Notes: a model not told the origin generated them from the sequence alone. 6,989 bases of DNA from Thermococcus sp. (GCA_015522395.1 WAMH01000247.1:1-6989); one strand, 5' to 3'. Shown: positions 1-5,883, counted from the stretch's first letter. Numbers and translations: made by a program.

Positions 1-1095
1 GTCAAAGATCGTGCCAGAGCTTTCCTTCAGGCGGAGAGCCTCGACGATGTCTTTATACATTCCCCCTGCGATGCCGTTCGCTATTATTGCACTTCCCTCG
101 GCCGCCTCTTTGGCCTTTGCCCGGCTCTCAAGCTTGAGGACCTCGACGGGGAAGCCGTAGCTCTCGAAGGCCCCCTCAAGAGCCCCCCTGACGTCCTTGA
201 AGAACTCAGGAATCCTTGAAAAGCGGCCGCTGATGTAGATTGACTCCGGTTTCACCGAAGGAAGCAGGGTGAATACGTCTTTCACAATGGTCTCTACCAT
301 AGCTTTGTAGCCCTTCTCGACCCTTTCATCCTCCTTTGCGAGCTTCACGAACTCCTCTGGGGAGATTGAGAACGGGTCGATTCCGGCTATATAAGAGGCA
401 CCGCCCTGAAAGAGGACGAGCTTTCCGAAGTCATCCAGTACGTTGGCCAGAGCGTAGGCCAGCTCGCCGTCCATGAAACCCATTCCAAGGTAGCCGGGGA
501 AGCCGGCAGTTCCAGCCATTCCGTCAACGATTTGGCCGTTTTTGACTGCCATCGCCGAAGTATAGGCAAAGCCGACTTCAACGGCAATGAGGTTGGTCTG
601 GGAGTAGGGTACGCCCTTCCGCTCCGCTTCCCGGACCATCGCAAGTGCAACAGTGAAGACCTTGTCGGCCGTTCCAAGGTCAATCCTGTTGGCTTTCCTC
701 CACTCGGGAACCGTCGGGAGGTGTATGACGCCGGGCGTGAAGTAGACGTTTAAATCCCTCGCTTCTCTGAGGAGGAGCATTAACTCCCTCAGGCCGACTA
801 TCTTGAGCCTTCTCCTAACGTCAGCCTCTGTTATGAAGGTCGCGAGGGCTATCTCTTCGTCGGTCGCCTCCCGAGCAGGTTTCAGCGGTATTCCGTAGCC
901 ACAGGGGCCGACTATAGCGTCAATCTTCCCGTGCTCCTCCTGAACCTCGCGCAGGAGCTCGACGATTATGGCCGGGTTCTCGGTTACTCTATCCCTGTCA
1001 ACGGCGGTATCGACGATTATCTCCCCTGTCTCATCGTCGAAGCCGAAAACGTCCATGCTCTTCGTCCCGGAGTCGATACCTATCGCCTTAACCAT
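1..1095 (-). CDS. DUF1464 family protein (ASKHA/actin-like ATPase fold), C-terminus cut by window edge
   Basis: The frame is open for 365 codons from the ATG at 1095 to base 1 with no stop, so the gene continues past the left edge, probably by only a few residues given a family length I recall as roughly 360-390. The N-terminus has a phosphate-binding loop of the sugar-kinase/Hsp70/actin type, GIDSGTK at residues 6-12. A second candidate nucleotide loop is LIAVEVGFAYTSA near the middle, and a third glycine motif is IYISGRFSRIP towards the end. I recognise this as archaeal DUF1464; no reaction is known to me, so a kinase or ATPase role is inferred from the fold only. The ATG overlaps the last 8 nt of the upstream GHMP gene, and a GGTGGTG ribosome binding site lies just before it inside that gene, so the two are probably translationally coupled. 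It is third in the operon after lysS. Confidence 0.85.
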   Translation of the reverse strand, partial: MVKAIGIDSGTKSMDVFGFDDETGEIIVDTAVDRDRVTENPAIIVELLREVQEEHGKIDAIVGPCGYGIPLKPAREATDEEIALATFITEADVRRRLKIVGLRELMLLLREARDLNVYFTPGVIHLPTVPEWRKANRIDLGTADKVFTVALAMVREAERKGVPYSQTNLIAVEVGFAYTSAMAVKNGQIVDGMAGTAGFPGYLGMGFMDGELAYALANVLDDFGKLVLFQGGASYIAGIDPFSISPEEFVKLAKEDERVEKGYKAMVETIVKDVFTLLPSVKPESIYISGRFSRIPEFFKDVRGALEGAFESYGFPVEVLKLESRAKAKEAAEGSAIIANGIAGGMYKDIVEALRLKESSGTIFD

Positions 1096-2044
1096 GCTCC
1101 ACCACCATTCCCCTGTTGTCGACCCTGGTTATAAAGACCTCCCCGCCGTCGCCGTTCTCGCGGAGGAAGACCTCCATGATTTTTCGCACTCTTTCCGCCC
1201 GGGCTTTTTCCTCAACGAGACCGTAGAAAGTCGGCCCCCAGCTCGTCTGACAGGCGCAGTGAGCGTTTTCCAGCATCAGCCTTATTCCCTCGTTGACTAG
1301 GTCACAGCAGTAGACGTTCTCCTGGTAGTCGCTCCAGAACTCACCGAGAAGGTGGTTGAACTGGTAGAGGCCCTCGCCAAATGTTTTGACGTCGCGCTCG
1401 ACGAAGGCAGGCAGGATTTTCATGAGGACAATCCTGGAGAGCCTGTCAGCAAGTTCAGGGGGCATCTTTTTTAAGTTTCCCAGTATCTCATCCTCCCTCT
1501 TCCTAACCTCTGCCAGGGCCTTTCTCGGCGTCTCCGGAATGGTAACGACGAAGAGCCAGTCATCTGGCATGTCTCCCCTGAAGATCAGCGGTGGAACGAC
1601 CCTCTCACGCTTTCTCAGGGGGAAGCCACCCTCGTAGATGAAGCCGCCGACCTTGAGGGCGTAGAAGCCTAGGGCCGTTATTAGGCCGCGCCTCATCGCG
1701 AGGGCAATGTCCTCCAGCGAGAGGTTGAGGTCGTAAAGCTCGCTTACAGCCTTTCCAAGGCTTAAGGCCAGGGTCGTGTGGAAACCAACCCCAACCCACT
1801 TGGGAATGGTACTTTTGACCTCAACTTCAACCGGGGGAAATTCGTAGCTCTCGCGGAAGCGTTTGAGGAACCTGAGGGCGTCTTCATCGTTTGAGCGGTC
1901 CTTATCGGCTTCCCTTACCTCTATCTCAAGCCTCAGGGTTTCGATGGCGAAGCCAACCGTTCCATAGAGCCTCCCCATATCACCGCTTAAATCAGGATTT
2001 CCTGTGTGGAGATGGCCCGGTGCGCTAACCTTGACCCTTTCCAT
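1088..2044 (-). CDS. Beta-ribofuranosylaminobenzene 5'-phosphate synthase-like protein (GHMP superfamily)
   Basis: 318-residue protein of the GHMP kinase superfamily, closest by eye to beta-RFAP synthase. That enzyme joins PRPP and p-hydroxybenzoate or p-aminobenzoate with loss of CO2 and PPi at the first committed step of methanopterin-type cofactors. Visible are an N-terminal strand VSAPGHLHTG (residues 6-15), GRLYGTVGFAIE (24-35), the central GHMP loop region PKWVGVGFHTTLALSLGKA (81-99), and a C-terminal QTSWGPTFYG (266-275) resembling the GQSSWGPTVYG signature of beta-RFAP synthases. The central loop departs from the usual GxGSGTQ pattern. The start at 2044 has a G-rich RBS 7-13 nt upstream and lies 16 nt after the lysS stop; the end overlaps DUF1464 by 8 nt. 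Thermococcales make modified folates rather than true methanopterin, so the exact product is uncertain; a GHMP small-molecule kinase is the alternative. Confidence 0.8.
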   Translation of the reverse strand: MERVKVSAPGHLHTGNPDLSGDMGRLYGTVGFAIETLRLEIEVREADKDRSNDEDALRFLKRFRESYEFPPVEVEVKSTIPKWVGVGFHTTLALSLGKAVSELYDLNLSLEDIALAMRRGLITALGFYALKVGGFIYEGGFPLRKRERVVPPLIFRGDMPDDWLFVVTIPETPRKALAEVRKREDEILGNLKKMPPELADRLSRIVLMKILPAFVERDVKTFGEGLYQFNHLLGEFWSDYQENVYCCDLVNEGIRLMLENAHCACQTSWGPTFYGLVEEKARAERVRKIMEVFLRENGDGGEVFITRVDNRGMVVEHG

Positions 2045-2060
2045 CCGGAATCCCCCCGGA

Positions 2061-3641
2061 TCAAGCCTCCAGACGGAGCCTCTTCACCACGAAATCCCTC
2101 TCAAGGGAAGCCAGGAAAGGAGCCAAACGCGGACCGCGGTCCTTGCCGATGAAGACATTGTAGAGTGCCTTGAACCACTTCTTGCTCGGGATTCCGCGCT
2201 TCTTGGCCGCATCGAAGATGGCGTTGTTTAGCTCATCGACGCTGAACTTCTCATGTCTCTCAAGCCATTCCGCCACCTCAAACATTGCCTCTCTAATTTC
2301 AGGCTCAAGCTCCATCTCCGGCGGCTCTTCAAGCAGGCTGAACTTGACGTCATCAGGCGCGTACTTCTCGACCCAGTTTTTCGCGAGTCTAATGCGGAGC
2401 CTTATACGCTCGACGTCCTCCTCGCTCAGCTCCTCCGGAACGTGCCCCTGCTCCTGAAGGATTCTGATGATGCCCTCCTCATCGAGGTGTGGCATCTGGA
2501 CGAGGGTCACGAGGAAGCGGAAAGGAGCTTGAGCGGTTAATCTTTCGGGAACCTCGGGCATGGACAGCTCGTAGGTTCTCTTCAGTTCCTCTTCATCTTC
2601 CTGGTTCTTTGCTCTTTCAAGGCCGAAGTAGATGCGCTCGACCTTGTCAAACTCGTCGTAGAGGTTGAGGAGCCCGAGGCCAAGGTCTATCTTAAGCTCT
2701 TTGTTGGGTCTCGACTTGGCGTAGATGAAGCGGATTATGCCCGGCTCGAGAACCTCGTAGAGGTCGGAGAGTAATATCACGTTGCCCTTACTTCCGGACA
2801 TCTTGCCCTTCTGACCCTTTATCCCAACAAACTCGTACATGAGGGTCAGTGGGGCCGGCCAGCCGAAGATACTCTCCACGATATCCTTACCAGTATCATA
2901 GGAGCTACCGGCTGCCAAATGATCCTTTCCGGCCGGCTCGAAGTCAACCTTGAAGTGCGCCCAGCGCATGGGCCAGTCAACGCGCCAGCGGAGCTTCACG
3001 TTGCCTTCACGGATGTCCGTCTCGCCCTCCCTACCGCAGTGGGGGCACCTGTAAGAGACCTTCCAGTCGCCGTCCCATCCGCGGAATTCGGCCTCCTTCC
3101 TGCAGTGCGGGCAGTAGACCATAACCGGTTGCCAGTCATCCTCTAACGGGGGCTGCTTGGCCCTCTCGCGGTACTTATCTAGAACCGCCTTGATCTCGTC
3201 CCGCTTTTGAAGGGCGAGCTTAACCTCCTCCGCGTACTCGCCGCTCTTGTACAGTTCGTAGGCGTGGAGGAAGTCCACCTCGATGCCGAGCTTTCTCACT
3301 TCCTCTTCGAACTTCTCCATGAAGTGCTCGGCGTAGCTGTCGTGGCATCCCCAGGGATCCGGAACCTCGCGGACAGGCTTTGTTAAATGCTCTCTCCACT
3401 CAACCGGGACGTTCTTCGGGACCTTCCTAAAGCGGTCGTAGTCATCCCACATGTGGATGTGCCTTACCTTTTTGCCCCTGTCGCGGAGGGCACGGCCCAC
3501 TATGTAAGCCGTGAAGAACTCCCTGAAGTTTCCTATGTGAACGTAACCGCTCGGAGTTATTCCGCTTTCAACGACGTACTCCTCCTTGTCGCCCCTTTCA
3601 CGGATTATCTTCTCGACCATGTAGTCAGCCCAGTGAACCAT
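2061..3641 (-). CDS. lysS: Lysyl-tRNA synthetase, class I
   Basis: Cytoplasmic enzyme that charges tRNA-Lys with lysine using ATP. The 526-residue protein has the class I Rossmann catalytic domain with HIGN (residues 35-38) in the context GITPSGYVHIGN, and the second ATP-binding signature KMSGSKG (280-286). Between them is a zinc knuckle with two CPHC pairs (C177/C180 and C199/C202). The C-terminal part is the helical anticodon-binding domain, ending VKRLRLEA. Length and sequence match the archaeal class I LysRS known from Pyrococcus, not the class II enzyme of most bacteria and eukaryotes. I chose the ATG at 3641, giving MVHWADYM as in the Pyrococcus protein. The in-frame GTG codons at 3648 and 3650 are part of the ribosome binding site. 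It is the first gene of a three-gene operon with a TATA box at 3673-3680. No damaged motif was seen. Confidence 0.97.
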   Translation of the reverse strand: MVHWADYMVEKIIRERGDKEEYVVESGITPSGYVHIGNFREFFTAYIVGRALRDRGKKVRHIHMWDDYDRFRKVPKNVPVEWREHLTKPVREVPDPWGCHDSYAEHFMEKFEEEVRKLGIEVDFLHAYELYKSGEYAEEVKLALQKRDEIKAVLDKYRERAKQPPLEDDWQPVMVYCPHCRKEAEFRGWDGDWKVSYRCPHCGREGETDIREGNVKLRWRVDWPMRWAHFKVDFEPAGKDHLAAGSSYDTGKDIVESIFGWPAPLTLMYEFVGIKGQKGKMSGSKGNVILLSDLYEVLEPGIIRFIYAKSRPNKELKIDLGLGLLNLYDEFDKVERIYFGLERAKNQEDEEELKRTYELSMPEVPERLTAQAPFRFLVTLVQMPHLDEEGIIRILQEQGHVPEELSEEDVERIRLRIRLAKNWVEKYAPDDVKFSLLEEPPEMELEPEIREAMFEVAEWLERHEKFSVDELNNAIFDAAKKRGIPSKKWFKALYNVFIGKDRGPRLAPFLASLERDFVVKRLRLEA

Positions 3642-3651
3642 CCTCACCACC
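3642..3651 (-). promoter_or_regulatory. Ribosome binding site of lysS, decides the start codon
   Basis: GGTGGTGAGG lies directly before the ATG at 3641 on the minus strand and matches the archaeal anti-Shine-Dalgarno (GGTG core). It contains two GTG codons in frame with lysS, which would add MVR to the protein if used as start. The match to the known Pyrococcus N-terminus supports reading this run as the binding site instead. Confidence 0.7.
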
Positions 3652-3672
3652 GCGCTTAGCTCACCGAAGGAG

Positions 3673-3680
3673 CTTTTAAG
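3673..3680 (-). promoter_or_regulatory. TATA box for the lysS operon
   Basis: CTTAAAAG on the minus strand lies 32-39 nt upstream of the lysS ATG. With the usual archaeal distance of about 25 nt to the start site, transcription would begin near 3651, giving a leader of about 10 nt that just contains the GGTG site. No strong BRE match is visible, so this is a pattern call. Confidence 0.55.
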
Positions 3681-3897
3681 CTTGCTTATTCAGTGTGACA
3701 GCCCCGAAGAAGAGAATCTTGTAAACCAGTAGAGCAAAAACTACTAAAAAACGTAAGTAGGGCTCCAGATGGAGGTTAAGCCTTGAAGAAGGGGGCTTTA
3801 TTCCAGCCTCGCTCGCCCTTAAAGGCGCTTTAGGGCAACCTATGGGGGCAGGGAGTTTTTCCAGACCATAGGGAAGGACAGCTTTGAAGATGGGAAC
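3676..3897 (-). other. Unexplained intergenic stretch with a coding-like minus-strand frame (possible gene remnant or dispersed repeat)
   Basis: On the minus strand a frame of 73 codons is open from the codon after a TGA (3898-3900) to a TAA at 3676-3678. It has no ATG, GTG or TTG start. Its conceptual protein begins VPIFKAVLPYGLEKLPAP, includes RASEAGIKPPSSRLNLH, and ends with a hydrophobic run EPYLRFLVVFALLVYKILFF followed by GAVTLNKQA. The tail uses many TTA, GTA and CTA codons, unlike the GC-rich codons of neighbouring genes, and the stop overlaps the lysS TATA box, so a working gene here is unlikely. It may be a remnant, a repeat carrying a fortuitous frame, or chance. A hairpin (3815-3836) lies inside it. 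Confidence 0.3.
3815..3836. repeat. Imperfect inverted repeat (hairpin) in the lysS-kinase intergenic region
   Basis: Arms GCCCTTAAAG and CTTTAGGGC pair over nine base pairs with one bulged T and a 3-nt loop. It lies midway between two divergent promoters, about 140 bp from the lysS TATA box and 260 bp from the kinase TATA box, so it is not an obvious terminator for either gene. It could be an operator-like dyad, part of a repeat, or the core of a small RNA. No oligo-T tract directly follows on either strand. Confidence 0.4.
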
Positions 3898-3917
3898 TCA
3901 CCTAGAACGGATTTTTA

Positions 3918-4091
3918 ATGCCAAGACCAGAACCCCTCAAATACCACCCAGAGGATTGGCTTCGTCTAGATTCCGCCAAGATACGAGGAAACGTGAACAA
4001 TCTTCTCGGTACCGGTTCTCGTTCTACGAAACGCCGACAGTTCTTGGAGAAATCGGAGGGAAACGGCGTTCCGGAGGGGATGATGGCTTAA
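3918..4091 (+). CDS. Possible 57-residue ORF or gene fragment of unknown function
   Basis: An ATG at 3918 opens 57 codons ending in TAA at 4089-4091. The protein starts MPRPEPLKYHPEDWLRLDSA, continues KIRGNVNNLLGTGSRSTKRR and ends EGNGVPEGMMA. The first half looks protein-like (charged, with aromatic and Pro residues, no low complexity), which is why I list it. Against it, there is no ribosome binding site (GATTTTTA precedes the ATG), no TATA box at the expected 30-40 nt upstream, and the stop falls next to the kinase TATA box at 4094-4099. It overlaps, in another frame, an open extension of the kinase frame. I do not recognise the family. It could be a remnant whose 5' part has been lost. 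Confidence 0.25.
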   Translation: MPRPEPLKYHPEDWLRLDSAKIRGNVNNLLGTGSRSTKRRQFLEKSEGNGVPEGMMA

Positions 4092-4093
4092 GG

Positions 4094-4099
4094 TATATT
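4094..4099 (+). promoter_or_regulatory. TATA box for the membrane kinase gene
   Basis: TATATT, preceded by CTTAAGG, lies 34-39 nt upstream of the ATG at 4133, the same spacing as at lysS. The predicted start site near 4120 leaves a short leader holding the GGTGG site at 4123-4127. This supports the start at 4133 over any upstream start. Confidence 0.55.
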
Positions 4100-4122
4100 G
4101 ATCCCAGTCCCAATTTTATCTT

Positions 4123-4127
4123 GGTGG
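4123..4127 (+). promoter_or_regulatory. Ribosome binding site of the membrane kinase, decides the start
   Basis: GGTGG with a 5-nt spacer (AAAGT) before the ATG at 4133. The same frame stays open upstream to 3884, but that extension has no such site and would put 83 non-membrane-like residues ahead of the first membrane segment. Confidence 0.65.
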
Positions 4128-4132
4128 AAAGT

Positions 4133-4741
4133 ATGCTTGACACCGCGATGGTGGTTGCAATAGCGCTCGCGTTTATCTTGGCGGCGATAGCCGTCACCAA
4201 GAGAATGGGTGAAGAGTGGGCATGGATTAACAGAAAGATAATCCATTTCAGCATAGTTCCCGCGGTTATGATGTTCTACTACGGGTTTATCCCCCAATGG
4301 GTCTTCAGTGGGACGGCGTTCATCTTTGGTGTCCTTCAGCTCTGGTCCCACATAAGGAGAGAGGAACTGAGCTGGTACCAGATAGAACACAACTACGGCG
4401 AGATCTTCTTCGCGTTCTCTGCATCGGTAATCCCGCTTGTACTCCCGATTGAGTACGCTACCGCTCTGTTGCTCGCGATGGCGATAAGCGACGGGGTCAC
4501 GGGGATAATTAGACACAGCTATCTTAGAAGGCACGGATTCAACGTGAAGCTCAGAAAGCACTGGACGGGGAGCATGGGCTACTTCGTCACGGCCCTGCTG
4601 ATAGCTCTCCCTCTCCTAGAAGTAGGAACGGCGGGAAAAATAGGGTGGGCGACAATTCTAATGCTTGCCGAATACCAGCCCTGGCTCGACGACAACCTGG
4701 CAGTTCCTCTCGTTGGATGCCTGTTGTTCCTGCTCTACTGA
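4133..4741 (+). CDS. Polytopic membrane protein of the dolichol/phytol (polyprenol) kinase family
   Basis: 202-residue membrane protein likely to phosphorylate a polyprenol or related isoprenoid alcohol, probably with CTP, feeding membrane lipid or glycan-carrier metabolism. Hydrophobic segments lie at about 5-22, 37-53, 56-71, 92-106, 109-126, 150-162 and 189-201. Family marks are RKIIH (34-38) after the first segment, SDGVTGIIR (119-127) matching the D-x-x-x-G motif, KHWTGSMGYF (142-151) matching the KxxEGS motif but with Thr at the Glu position, and E180 with DNLAVPL (187-193) in the last segment. The order of motifs fits the dolichol kinase/phytol kinase/CDP-diglyceride group; I cannot fix the substrate. 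The gene is alone on the plus strand, with its own promoter, and its stop overlaps the DUF366 stop by 7 bp. Confidence 0.75.
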   Translation: MLDTAMVVAIALAFILAAIAVTKRMGEEWAWINRKIIHFSIVPAVMMFYYGFIPQWVFSGTAFIFGVLQLWSHIRREELSWYQIEHNYGEIFFAFSASVIPLVLPIEYATALLLAMAISDGVTGIIRHSYLRRHGFNVKLRKHWTGSMGYFVTALLIALPLLEVGTAGKIGWATILMLAEYQPWLDDNLAVPLVGCLLFLLY

Positions 4742-5301
4742 GCCCACCTCACTTTGAGGCTGTCCTTCTTCACCTTATTGAACTCGGCAACGAGGGCCTC
4801 TCCAGTCTTCTCCATGAAGCCACTGACGTCGGTAATGCCAAGCTCTTTGAGGCCGATGGCATCAACGCCCTCTGGAATTCCCTTCGCCTCGACGTTTATC
4901 CCGATGTGAATCTTGACGCTGACGGGGGAAACCGTGGCTATTGAAATGCTGAGCTTCCTACCGTTCACGTAGATGTCGTCGCCCTTCCTAACGGTTTCAA
5001 CGCCGTATTCCCTTAAAACCTCACAGAGCCTCGCTATGAAGAGCTTTTGGAGCGTCGAGGCAAAGAGGGTGTTGACAAGGTCGAAGACCTCGACTATGTA
5101 GTGCACCATGTCGTCGCTTTTGATTTCCTTGTTCGCCCTCAAATCTTCTATGTCAATCATCTCCTCGACTTTAACGTCGCACTTCCCGCGGAAGACGACG
5201 AGCGAATTTCCGAGGATTCCGAAGTTCCTGTAGGTCCAGTGGCTTTTAATTGCCGAGCCGTCGTAATCTATGCGCCTGTCCTTAACGACCAACAGTTCCA
5301 T
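4735..5301 (-). CDS. DUF366 family protein, function unknown
   Basis: 188-residue soluble protein beginning MELLVVKDRRIDYDGSAI and ending SLKVRWAQ. I recognise it as archaeal DUF366; no enzymatic role is known to me. There is no signal peptide, membrane segment or cysteine cluster. The first half has the conserved-looking stretches SHWTYRNFGILG and MVHYIVEVFDL; the second half (VNGRKLSISIATVSPVSVKIHIGINVEAKG) looks like a run of beta strands. The ATG at 5301 is chosen because GGGGTGATC, an almost complete anti-Shine-Dalgarno match, ends 3 nt before it; an in-frame TTG at 5322 would lie upstream of that site. It follows the HAD gene on the same strand and is probably co-transcribed. It is convergent with the membrane kinase, overlapping its stop codon. 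Confidence 0.8.
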   Translation of the reverse strand: MELLVVKDRRIDYDGSAIKSHWTYRNFGILGNSLVVFRGKCDVKVEEMIDIEDLRANKEIKSDDMVHYIVEVFDLVNTLFASTLQKLFIARLCEVLREYGVETVRKGDDIYVNGRKLSISIATVSPVSVKIHIGINVEAKGIPEGVDAIGLKELGITDVSGFMEKTGEALVAEFNKVKKDSLKVRWAQ

Positions 5302-5310
5302 CGCGATCAC
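5302..5310 (-). promoter_or_regulatory. Ribosome binding site of the DUF366 gene
   Basis: GGGGTGATC followed by GCG and the ATG at 5301. GGTGATC pairs with the 3' end of archaeal 16S rRNA (GATCACC). It excludes the upstream in-frame TTG at 5322 as the main start. Confidence 0.7.
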
Positions 5311-5318
5311 CCCATCCT

Positions 5319-5372
5319 TCAAGGAGTTCTCTCATTCACTTCTTCAAAAGACTTTACATCTACCAACATGTG
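5319..5372 (-). pseudogene. Displaced C-terminal tail of the HAD gene, out of frame
   Basis: On the minus strand, the codons from 5372 to 5319 read HMLVDVKSFEEVNERTP and then TGA. The motif H-M-x-x-D-V-K-S is what I expect after the last beta strand of archaeal MDP-1-like HAD proteins. The HAD gene itself reads PEVDLSTCW and stops in a frame that differs by one inserted base. Adding one base between 5372 and 5378 would join D136/L137 to this tail and give a protein of about 155-158 residues. The restored stop would sit 17 bases before the DUF366 ATG, a more normal operon gap than the present 58. Confidence 0.6.
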
Positions 5373-5785
5373 GACAAGTCAACCTCAGGAAGGGTCATCC
5401 TGACCTCATCGACGTAAATGCCCCTGTCGTCCACGTAGATGATGTCCTCAACATTGTAACCTATCGAAGCCAGCTCCTCAAGGGTTCGCCTTATCATGTC
5501 GGCCTTGTTGGGGTGACCTCCAATTTTTGGAAAAGTGAAGTAGTCCCAGAGGCCAAAGCCCTCAAGGATAGGCCTTACCCTCTCCCCGACGTTCCAGCTG
5601 ACTATCGTGAGTAAGAAACGCCAACTCGTCCACTCCAGGAACTCACGGACGCCGGGGAACAGGTGAAGCCCATCCCCGTGGGCGTCGGTGAGACAATCGC
5701 CGTGGAATTCATAGGGAGGAACTAAACGAGATGCGTCCTCGTGATCCCACAGTGTTCCATCGAGATTGAGCACAAGCAGGCGCAT
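5360..5785 (-). CDS. HAD-superfamily phosphatase of MDP-1 (HAD-IIIC) type; nucleophile substituted and C-terminus probably frameshifted
   Basis: 141-residue small HAD protein. Motif I is LVLNLDGTLW (residues 4-13): the first Asp of DxDGT, the phosphorylated nucleophile in this superfamily, is Asn7 (codon AAT at 5765-5767), while the second Asp (D9) is kept. Motif II is TIVSWN (60-65), motif III HPNK (91-94) with K94, and motif IV YVDDR (117-121), all intact. The SWN and HPNK motifs and the missing cap domain point to the magnesium-dependent phosphatase-1 group, which acts on small phosphoesters, phosphotyrosine or glycated-protein phosphate depending on member. The end PEVDLSTCW looks like a frameshift product. 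With both changes, catalysis as a phosphatase is doubtful; either the gene is decaying, it has a non-catalytic role, or the sequence has errors. The ATG has no ribosome binding site, but a TATA box lies 31-38 nt upstream, suggesting a leaderless or very short-leader mRNA. Confidence 0.75.
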   Translation of the reverse strand: MRLLVLNLDGTLWDHEDASRLVPPYEFHGDCLTDAHGDGLHLFPGVREFLEWTSWRFLLTIVSWNVGERVRPILEGFGLWDYFTFPKIGGHPNKADMIRRTLEELASIGYNVEDIIYVDDRGIYVDEVRMTLPEVDLSTCW

Positions 5786-5815
5786 AACGATAACAAGAAA
5801 AGCTCCGCTGGGAGA

Positions 5816-5823
5816 GATTTAAC
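5816..5823 (-). promoter_or_regulatory. Candidate TATA box for the HAD-DUF366 pair
   Basis: GTTAAATC on the minus strand, 31-38 nt upstream of the HAD ATG at 5785, the same distance as the other two TATA boxes here. The match to the archaeal consensus is moderate. Transcription would start near 5795, leaving fewer than 10 nt of leader and no Shine-Dalgarno site. Confidence 0.4.
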
Positions 5824-5834
5824 GGTTGCACACG

Positions 5835-5839
5835 AAAAA
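5835..5839 (-). terminator. Candidate oligo-T termination site of the rRNA operon
   Basis: A TTTTT run on the minus strand lies about 120 nt past the likely 23S 3' end and just before the HAD promoter. Archaeal RNA polymerase terminates at oligo-T tracts without needing a hairpin. It is the only T5 or longer run on that strand between the 23S gene and the HAD gene, but five T is short, so the call is weak. Confidence 0.3.
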
Positions 5840-5883
5840 CATGAGTATTACAGTCTGGAAGATGCGAGCACAATGAGACAGAA

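Noticed and set aside
3642..3650. GTG start of lysS three codons upstream
   Set aside because: Those codons are part of the GGTGGTGAGG ribosome binding site, and the Pyrococcus protein begins MVHWAD as at 3641.
4078..4086. C-box-like GATGATGG, possible C/D guide RNA
   Set aside because: It matches RUGAUGA imperfectly and no D box (CUGA) lies at a suitable distance.
3884..4132. In-frame upstream extension of the membrane kinase to an earlier ATG (285 residues)
   Set aside because: The extension has no ribosome binding site, is rich in Arg and Ser without membrane character, and spans the TATA box at 4094-4099. The GGTGG site and promoter spacing fix the start at 4133.
5302..5322. TTG start for the DUF366 protein at 5322
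   Set aside because: The near-perfect GGGGTGATC site lies downstream of it and directly before the ATG at 5301.
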